Shown here in pieces: positions 13,135 to 22,400 of a stretch of 37,726 nt of DNA. This stretch comes from Phoronis ovalis (Eukaryota > Phoronida > Phoronidae), in contig JAOXYB010005567.1 of NCBI GenBank assembly GCA_028565635.1, positions 1-37,726 of the forward strand, written 5' to 3'. The position numbers and the translations under genes were made by a program. The first letter of the stretch is position 1. Each line of letters begins with the position of its first letter. The notes below the pieces were generated by a model that searched no databases, was not told the DNA's origin, and saw only the letters and a list, made by a program, of their open reading frames with translations.

Positions 13135-14091
13135 TGCTATGGAAAGGAAGGAACTGAAGCTAGATAACTTATAAAAGTGTTCCTCCCCGTCCTAATTAAA
13201 TACCATAAGAAATGTTTTACACATTGTTAAGGCTATTTACAATTCACAGTTACATGTATGTACAATACTGGGTTATGCCACAAGTGCCAGCCAACCAGAA
13301 TTATCAAAATTTTCCAAAAAAATAATGGAAATAATCCAAAGAAAATAAAAATGTGTCGGACTCCCAATAATTCGATTTAGTCATTCAAGTGCATAGGATG
13401 AGAATAATATCTGTTTGTATTTAGTTTTGAAGCTAAGAATGTTCCTGCAATTCACAAGTTCTTGATCCGAAGAGTTCCATAGCTTTATATGATATCCATA
13501 GTTGCTTTTTTGTAGTTCCCACAAAATTCTGTTTCAAATAACTTTGAGTTTTTATATTATACTTCATTTCAGAAAATTTAAAGTAGGATTGAAGCTTTTG
13601 TTGTAACATTTTATTGTAAACTTTATACATAAAGAGGGCAATTTTGACTTTAACCAAGTCTTCAAATTTCAATATATTCATTTCATGGAATAAAGGTGTA
13701 GTGTGGTCGTACCATCCCGATTTACAAATAATTCTCAGAATCTTTCTCTGTTTCAAGAACAAAGATTGAGTGTTTGTTTGATATGTATTACCCCTTACTT
13801 CTATGCAGTAAGATAAATAAGGGAGGAATAAAGTACAATATAGAATATATTGGGCAGATCTGTTCAAAAGTTTACTTGCTTTGAGGATGATAGCTATACT
13901 CTTAGAGAGTTTAGTTTTCAAATTACTAATGTGTTCTTTAATTTCCAATTTAATTTATGGTCAACCCACACACCTAAAAATGTTGTTACATATACTCTTT
14001 CAATTTTGCTATTGTTGATGCCAATATTTACTTCTGTTTTATAATGACTATTTGTGAATAACATAAAGTTTGTCTTACTTACATTAAGAGA
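13135..14091 (-). mobile_element. 5'-truncated, frameshifted non-LTR retrotransposon remnant (reverse transcriptase C-terminus)
   Basis: Minus-strand frames encode the region after the reverse transcriptase catalytic core that is typical of CR1/Jockey/L2-like elements: a Phe-Leu-Gly-Val...Leu-Asn-Trp motif (about 13960-14000), then one base out of frame His-Ile-Ser-Asn-Leu-Lys. After these come the Leu-Pro-Tyr-Leu-Ser-Tyr-Cys and Gln-Arg-Lys-Ile-Leu-Arg-Ile-Ile motifs and the terminal Trp-Ile-Ser-Tyr-Lys block at about 13490. A further shift near 13430 separates the final Phe-Lys-Thr-Lys segment. The catalytic YADD part is missing. The 3' untranslated part appears to end near 13135, about 80 bases upstream of the giant gene's ATG. 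Confidence 0.75.
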
Positions 14092-14093
14092 GA

Positions 14094-14116
14094 GTCATTG
14101 TCATTGTCATTGTCAA
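14094..14116. repeat. (TCATTG)n microsatellite at the 5' edge of the retroelement
   Basis: About four copies of TCATTG directly abut the truncation point of the reverse transcriptase remnant. Confidence 0.7.
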
Positions 14117-16082
14117 TTGAATAAATTTTCACAGATAAGCCTTTGAGATAATATCTTTGAATACAGTTAAAAGGAAGATATTCCAACAGTGATTATTAAT
14201 TCAAAATACACAAAATCAAGCCGAAGAACGGGATGTTGCACTGAGAAAATTATTCCTGTTACTGGAGCTTTTTATTGAAATTAACATTTGCCTTACAATT
14301 TTGCAACATCAGAACACACATATTGTATTATAAATTATTCAGTCTACTACAACAGTGTACTTACTGTCCAGGAATAATTTCCCCACACATTAGGACAAGC
14401 ACGATTAAGATGGACATCACTACTGATTATGTCTGGAAAGCCCACAAAAGACTAACTTCTTTAAATTTTCATCCCATTCATTGCAATTTTATTCTTGGAC
14501 GGTTTAGTCAATTGAAAATGAACTGAATAAGCGTTGTTAACAATCATACTTCCGCCGTCACATCTCATGTGTGACGTAAAATATGAGGTAACCGTTAAAA
14601 TAGGCTGTAAAGAAGCACATAATTTTCAAAAATCTAATATACATTTAGACAAGAAGTTTTTTGTAAATTGCTCAAAATGTTCAAAAATATTTGTATCGAG
14701 TTACAACGAGGTAATTTGAATGGTACTAAAATGTGATTTTTTTATTATTTGGCAACTTTTCATATAATTTATTGATCTTCCAGCAATGTTCATATTATAT
14801 CCGAATACGGTTATAATTACAGTTGTGGATACAAAATTGCTCGAAATGTTTCAAAAAAATGATAGTATCAAGTTATAAATATATATTTTGATGACCTTTG
14901 AGAATATGTAGATATTAAAAGATGAAATTTATTTTTTAAGAATCTTTTCAATTAAGTTTATGAAGAAAATATGCTGTAAGTCGTAACGGTAGTGCAACGG
15001 ACTTGTAATTTGACATATGGCAGTCTCGTATGGAGTCGGAAGAGTTGGCCCTCAGGGCAAAAGGACATATAGAGACCAAAAGTTCAAAATGCCATAAAAT
15101 ATTCAGAAAGTACGATTTTATGAACTTAGAGGTCATCAAATGGTCAAAGTTGCATTTTCCTAGTTAAAAGGCTATTTAGTTCTAATATCTGACTAATGAA
15201 ATGTACGTTCCAGCATATTCAGGCTAGTGGTTTTAATTGTGGGAATCAACCTATGTTTCAAAGCAATTTTTCATTTAGAGAAAGATTTTTTAAAGCATGA
15301 ATGGTACTAGTAAATCAACTTTAAAACAATTTTGTTGGCGGGCTAACGAAAAAATTGAGGTTTCAAATGATCTTCCGATTATAGATTGTGTTTGCTCCAC
15401 CTCGTAAAAGGCAAAATTTACGTCTGGACAGCTTATAATCAAATTCATCTTGCGGTGCAATAACGTTTCAATTTTAAATTTCATTCTTAAACATACCACT
15501 AGTACTCATAAAGTGACTATATACGACACGTTTCATTTTGCTTAATTTGTATGAGGTTCTTGTCTGATACTTCATTTTGTGAGGTGTAGCCGGTGGCATT
15601 TATGTCTGTTGTATTATTGGAATAGATTTTAAAATTTAAAATAAAATTGATACAATAATAATAATCAAAATATAGTTCAATATTATTTGCATTGTTTTTT
15701 TTTACTTCTCTGCACAGTTCATCATTATCAGCAATTTAATGAAAAACACGTTTAAACTTTTACTGATTATTCATATTTAATAGATATTTTTCACTATAGT
15801 TTCATTAATATTATTTTAAACATCATTCAAAAATAAACTGCAACTGTATACAATAAATATGTATCTGTAATTATGATTGCGAATGTAATTATTTTTAGAC
15901 AATCTGTTTGGCAGCAGTGAAAATCAAATAACATATAGTTAAAAATAAACCCGACTGATTAAGAATCCTAATCTGTGATTGATATATAACTAAATATACT
16001 AAGAAGTCCAAAATCAAGTATATATTCTGCATGTATAATAAATAAAACATCACTTACAACACTAAAACAGTCTTATTATTCT
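14117..16082. other. Non-coding spacer between the giant gene and the OAS-like gene
   Basis: AT-rich sequence with no convincing coding frame. A stretch near 14982-15040 vaguely resembles a tRNA-derived sequence but lacks clear A and B boxes. The right edge probably contains the 3' untranslated region of the OAS-like gene. Confidence 0.5.
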
Positions 16083-16088
16083 TTTAAT
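16083..16088 (-). terminator. Candidate variant poly(A) signal of the OAS-like gene
   Basis: ATTAAA on the minus strand, about 240 bases downstream of the stop at 16330-16332. No canonical AATAAA was found closer. Confidence 0.3.
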
Positions 16089-16329
16089 CTAAAGTAACTA
16101 GCGAAAATCAAGAATTTTCGCCTTTTCTAAGAAATTGTTCAATTCTCAACATTGACAACATGCTTACATACATAACTCATGGATCAAAGATCATAATACT
16201 ATTGACAATAAAAATAACAGTTTTGTGCATTTGTCACATTTGCAGAAGATCAGCAATTAAACACTTTGCAAAACTTATGACAACATAATATGTTCCTATT
16301 AGTTCTCCCATGTCTGTTGTAAAATTGTC

Positions 16330-16438
16330 TTATGGACTCATAGTAGCGCGAGCCACACGAACTACTTCATCCCAGCCCTGTTTGTCACATCGAGAAGCAA
16401 CATTGTTGAATGGATTTGCAGGATCAAGAACAAAGGGC
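16330..16438 (-). CDS. OAS-like exon 6: C-terminal tail
   Basis: The exon follows acceptor CTATTTCAG. It encodes the Arg-Pro-Phe-Val-Leu-Asp-Pro-Ala-Asn-Pro motif (vertebrate OAS: Arg-Pro-Val-Ile-Leu-Asp-Pro-Ala-Asp-Pro) and Gly-Trp-Asp-Glu-Val, and ends at TAA 16330-16332. It is too short for a usual ORF search. Confidence 0.88.
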
Positions 16439-19400
16439 CTGAAATAGTAATAAGTATCTTGATAATATCGTATTCTTTAATTTCAGAAGCAGGCAGCTAA
16501 TTTGGATAGCTTCTTAACTGTTTGTCATCTTTAAGTGGCAACTGGTTTGGCTTCAATACACGTCAGTAGTAAAATCTTTGGAAATCTAGCTATCTTGATT
16601 GGTACAGATGTACATGAAAAAAAAGAGTTACCTGTCTCTGCATATTTCTTTTTCATACTGAGAGGGTTTATAATTTACATTCCAACAGGCTTCTATTTGT
16701 CCCGGCTTAGTCAGGGTGTCAAGAACTTCTCGAAACATTGATTTCTCATCAAATCTTTGTTGGCGTCCTTTTTCTTCCCATACCTTAATAGTTATTAACT
16801 CCAGCAAGTAAGAGGTAGGAAGCCTACGATTTGCAAAGTTCTGCAATAGATTCATTCAAACTTACAGAGCATGGTGAATTAATATCAGGGTATTGTTTTG
16901 TTCATTGGACAGTTACAAAGGTTTCTCTTTTAGCACCACCACATATGTACTAAAAGCTTTGACATTTACGGCTAAGCTAGAGTATCCTCACCTTGGTCAC
17001 TGCCAATACATGTGTACATATTTTGTGTTGGGGAGGATATTTCAGGATGAGGTTTTGATTGTTTCGAAAAAAATGACAATTTTTAAGTGGTATTTTAACG
17101 TATTTTAACGTTTTAAGGTTTTTCACCCTGAGTAAGATATTTCAGGGTTGGTGTTTTAGCACTTTGGGGAATATTTTACAAGGGCCAGGGTGTGGACCCA
17201 TGGGTTGCACTTCCCATGGGTTGCACTTCATCGACCATTTCTTTTTGTGTAGCTGTGTACGTCTTTTCGGGGATTCAAAAACGTTAGGTATATGTTTGAC
17301 TATTTGTAACAATGAAAGTAACAGTGCCCCGGGGGAGCACTTCCTATACAAAGGTATATATACATGTGCCACCCTTCAGGGTAGGTTTTGTCGACCCTCT
17401 AGGGAATTTCAGGGTGGATAATTTGTGTTAGGGGGTATTTCATGGTTGATTTGATTGTTTTGAAACAATTAACGATTTTTTGGGTGGCATTTTAATATTT
17501 CAAACTATTTCAGAGCTGATTTTTTTCATCCTAGGAGATTTCACGGTGGTTGTTTTTGCAATTCTGGGGATATTTCAGGATAAGAGTTTGAACCCCTGGA
17601 CGCACACCCCTACCAAAATGTAAAGGTAGTTCCCCCCGGGAACGGTGCTTAAGTATTGTAATTAATCAGGGCTACTTCGATACAATTCCTATAAAAAGGA
17701 ATGTTTTTAATTTTACCACTAATGCAGTCAGTTTACAGTACACCGTTCTTTTTTCGTTAATTTCATATTTTAAGAATTCGCTAACAAAAACTCAAAATGT
17801 TAAAAAATAAAAAGAACGGTGTACTGTAAACTGACTGCATTAGTGGTAAAAGATGGGGGTGCATTCACAGGGAACTGGTGCTAAAAAATAAAATAAAAGG
17901 AATAAAAATATGAAATGAATGAAATAAATATATTTCCACTTCTGTCATTCACTTATCACCAAATGGTCAAAAATCCTGCAAAAATGCAAGGAAACTCATA
18001 GAAATGATCAATATGGCTCCTGTGTCCGAGGCTGCCCCTCGTACTATATAGCACAGTATCGATATACTGTTCTATATTGAGATTTTAAGCATGAACAAAT
18101 TTAATAACGGCTATATTTCACTGATAATGGTTATATTCTAATATTTAATTTGTTTTAGAGAAGTGAACTAGAACTAAAAAATCTTTTAATTTTGTTTGAG
18201 ATTTTTAAAATATCAAATTTTTAACCTGGACAAATCCAAGATGGCCGCCATATTGGGCTCTAAATTATGGGATGTTCTGAGAATTATATTGTTTACAGCA
18301 AATAGATTAAAAATCAGTGAAAAGTAGTATCACACTACTAATAGTGACGTAGTCACTTCCTAACATACATTTGAATTGTTTGAAAATTTATTTGAAACAA
18401 AACGTAGTACAAAGAACGAAAGAATAAAAAAGATGCTTTCCACCGACTTTCTGAATATCAGTCAAATCACTAAACGTGTGATCAAATTTACATCTACCTT
18501 CATAACAATAAATTAAAAAAATATTTATTTCACCAAAAATTATTCAAAACTAAAATAGTAAAATTTTCCAACAAACTTAAAATTATAACACTGTTAAATG
18601 AACAGTAAAGATGTGTTTAATATTCTAAAAATTGAAATCTCATTAGCATTTGATATCAGGATGGGTAAAAGGATAGCACCGTAACGACATGCATGAAGCA
18701 GATAAGCTTAGAATTACACAGATGATACCATAACAATTATTTGATTTCTCGTTTTCTATTTATTAACCAAAATTCTTCGAGTAACACATTTTAAAACTTG
18801 GCGCATTTATTTCCGAGCTTGATCAAAACGGTGTCGATGTTGTCAGCTTAATATCTTTCAAGTTCGCCTCGGGTTGTTTTGATGTACACTGTCTTCGCAA
18901 TGATTAGATTTATAAGTAGGTTTGAAACGTCTTACGTGCTGCTGCAATTGTGTAATCAAAATAAATGTAATACTTGTGTTAGGTCCAGATGCGCTCGATT
19001 TTTTTCCTGCACGAAGATCAGACAACCAAAGTGTATTCTAATTTTAAAACACTGTTATACCGCTGGTCTGTACGTACATATACATTACATACAACACTGA
19101 CTTTTTATTTTGCACCATACAATATTTTAAAAAAATGTTTTAATTAAAATTTTATAATCAATTTAGAAAGATAATTTTATGCTCAAAATGCAGGATATAA
19201 CACTCATTTGAAAAAAATGAAGGAGGCCATGACCCCATGCCAATTACGGAAGGGGGACACCCCTGCTGGACTCTTCCCCGCATGCTGCTTCATGCATACC
19301 CCTTTTGAAAGGGATGGTTGACAGGAGCAAAAATAGTGTGTGGGACGCATGAAAAAGTACCTCAAATAATGTCTTCCTCCAGTCTTTAACAAGTCGAATC

Positions 19401-22400
19401 AGCTCCTTTACAGGTGCTGGCTTCGATTTTACGAAGTCCCTTTGCAGTTTTACCAATGAAGAAGAGTAATATTCTTGATCAGCAGGAGACTTGTCCTTCA
19501 TTTCATCATACATAGCTGTCAAATAAGGAAATGCATGCAAGTGCACTTTAAATAAATAAAAACATATCACAAGAGGGGCAGACAGAGCGCCGGAGGGACG
19601 GGCGGACGGATGGATAATTGGATGATAGGTGGATGTGGATGAAGTGTGTATCCCGGGGGGTCACTTGTGTAAAGGGTGGGTCCAAACGTGCTAACATAGG
19701 TTTTTAAAAGCTCCTAAACGCGTATACAGCCTGCTAAAAAACACCCCTTTGGGAGACTTGCAGTTTTAAAAAGTGACCCATTTTAGCAGACCTGACTCAT
19801 TAAAAATCATCAGATAAGTAAACATGTTGCCACACTGGTTTAAGCTAGACCGCTATGATTTTTCGCATCTGTGTGAAAACATACCTTTTTTTACTACGCA
19901 TCTGTATATATCTGAATGGTGAAAAACATACCCTTTGGCAGATATACATTGATTTCATTGTAAAAACAACACCCACCTTGCCAAAATTTAGCCAAATATA
20001 TACACATTAGGTGCCTGATTGAAAAAAATATCCCTTGCCACACGATTTTTTGTTCTCACCCTTTAACCCATGTGCCACCCGGATTGCGTGCGCTACAATC
20101 CCTGGATGGATGGAAGTTCCTCAGTACTCACTGTAAATTAAAGAAACAAAACATTAAAAAATGAATACATCACACGTTGCTTACCCTTTTTAGATTTGCT
20201 TCCTAAGTTGTCAAATGCTGGCAACACATCTACATCAAAAAAATTACTTTGTCTATTTGCCCTCAACTGAAGCTTCACTGCATATTTTGTACAGCCATCT
20301 AATCGCAAATTTTCGCTTTTGTGCATCTCACTGGCTTTCAGCTGTTTTTCTAAGTTTTTCATTGCTCGAGTATGACCACCATTGATGAAGCTCGTCATAT
20401 CACGGGAATCGTTGAGAAACACGACAACATCAATATCAGCCTTATCAGTGAGTGCAGTGCCCTTAGCAAGGGATCCACCCTAAAGAAATGCAACATCACA
20501 ATATTGACAATTTTAAAATATAATACGCGTTAGCCAGGGAATTTGAATTTTAAATAAAAACTGTATATGTACAGGTATGTCCCTTGTCATCGAGTTTTGC
20601 TAAATGTCAACAGGCATTTTTCAAATTAAAGTAAAATTGCTGAAATTGTGCATGTACATTCCTAGATAGAGTTACAGTAGTATGCTTGTTTCCTCAGTGC
20701 ACGCTTTTAAAAGCTATATTGTAACAGATTTAAAAAAAATTTATTTGACATCAGACAGGCAATAATAATTTCAAATGCATGAACAGTCTTGCGCGACAAT
20801 GCATACCAATAAGTAAAGATGAGATATGATGAGTTTAGATCAGCTGAATAATACATCATGACCAGAACTTGACTATAGTGTGTACTACAGTATTCATTTT
20901 ATAGTAAATGTAGATGTTCTTGGCCTTTGTGTACTACAAAGCAAACTTACAGTGAATTTACCTTGACAGTTTCTTTTACATTTAGATTACTTTCGTGTTG
21001 AAGAAACTTGACTAAACGGTCCAACGTTTGGTTAGCTTCTCTTGAAAATCTCTGGTTAGCACTACTTTCAGAATTTCTCAACAACTGTTCCCCAAGAAGG
21101 CGATCAACCGGCTTGATGTGTGAGTGCATTGCATCAATATGTTGCTTCAAGCCAATTTTTTTTTTATTGCAATGTGAACATTGGATTTTTACTAGCTTAT
21201 TTGGGCCATGCTTTGCTTCATAGTGTAGCTTCATATCAAATTTTTTTTTTCCGCACTGTAGACAAACAAGCTCAGGGTGCACCGCTTCAATGTGTTTCTT
21301 TTTGCAGCTTATTCTTTCGTGACAATATCGGCACAAGCTACCTGTAAATACAGTTGTGTTTATAAAATATGACTTTATGTTCATTATTGCCTGCAATTAT
21401 GTACATTTGCAAAAAAAGGGAAAATCACGCTAATATTTAAAAGTATTATTATACAGATTATATTTTCACTTTGGTCACGTCGAACATTGGGATTACTCCG
21501 CAAGCTTCACGATAGTCAATTTCATATTTTTTTAGTTCGCCATTTAACAACAATTCCTAAACCTCATTAACATTCACCAGTAAATAGTGCTATTCACCAT
21601 CATTCACCACAGTTTTCAAAAACAATTCCCCAATATATTAAAAACTAGCAAACACACTATGCTATATAAATCCCGAGATTTCCTTTCTGAAAATTATATA
21701 ATGTTTTTGGACGAAAATCATGTATTGTTTGTTGACTTAATTAATAATGAGATAAGTTGTATATTTTCAATTTCAATTTGCACTCAATGTCTTCAGGGAC
21801 TTTTTGATGTCTTATTGTATAAAGATATTTACTTGTAATTTAAGTAGAACTGAAACGAAAGACGTGAAGTACATACTTTGGCTCTGGGCCGTTGGCAGAG
21901 GCTGCACTAGTTCGTAAAAGACGAGATATAAGAGTGATACTTGATGAGAACGACACGAAGTTTATTGTTCAAATGTAAGCGAGCAACTGATTTACATAAT
22001 TACAATCATACAGGCTATTTATAGTCAACCAGCAGAGGAAATCCGCTATACATAATATAGATAGACGTGCGAGAGGGAATCCGCTATATAAAATATAGAT
22101 AGTCATGACTGAGAAGGAAATCCGCTATACATAATATAGATAGACGTGCGGGAGGGAATCCGCTATATATAATATAGATAGTCCTGAGGAGGGAATCCGC
22201 TATATATAAATATAAATATATAGTCCTGAGGAGGGAATTCTCTATATATAATATAGATAGTCCTGAGGAGGGAATCCGCTATATATAAATATAAATATAT
22301 AGACCTGAGGAGGGAATCCGAGAAGATACTTACAAACTAACATGTGGATTTCTTCAAACTCTAAACAGGAAAATTGCAGTAATCCCATGCCTTTGCTAAA

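Noticed and set aside
14980-15045. tRNA- or SINE-like stretch with TAACGGTAGTGCAACGG
   Set aside because: The A-box likeness is loose, the B box is not convincing and no cloverleaf can be drawn.
18236-18256. AAGATGGCCGCCAT as a YY1-type site
   Set aside because: A single short motif in an intron with no supporting context.
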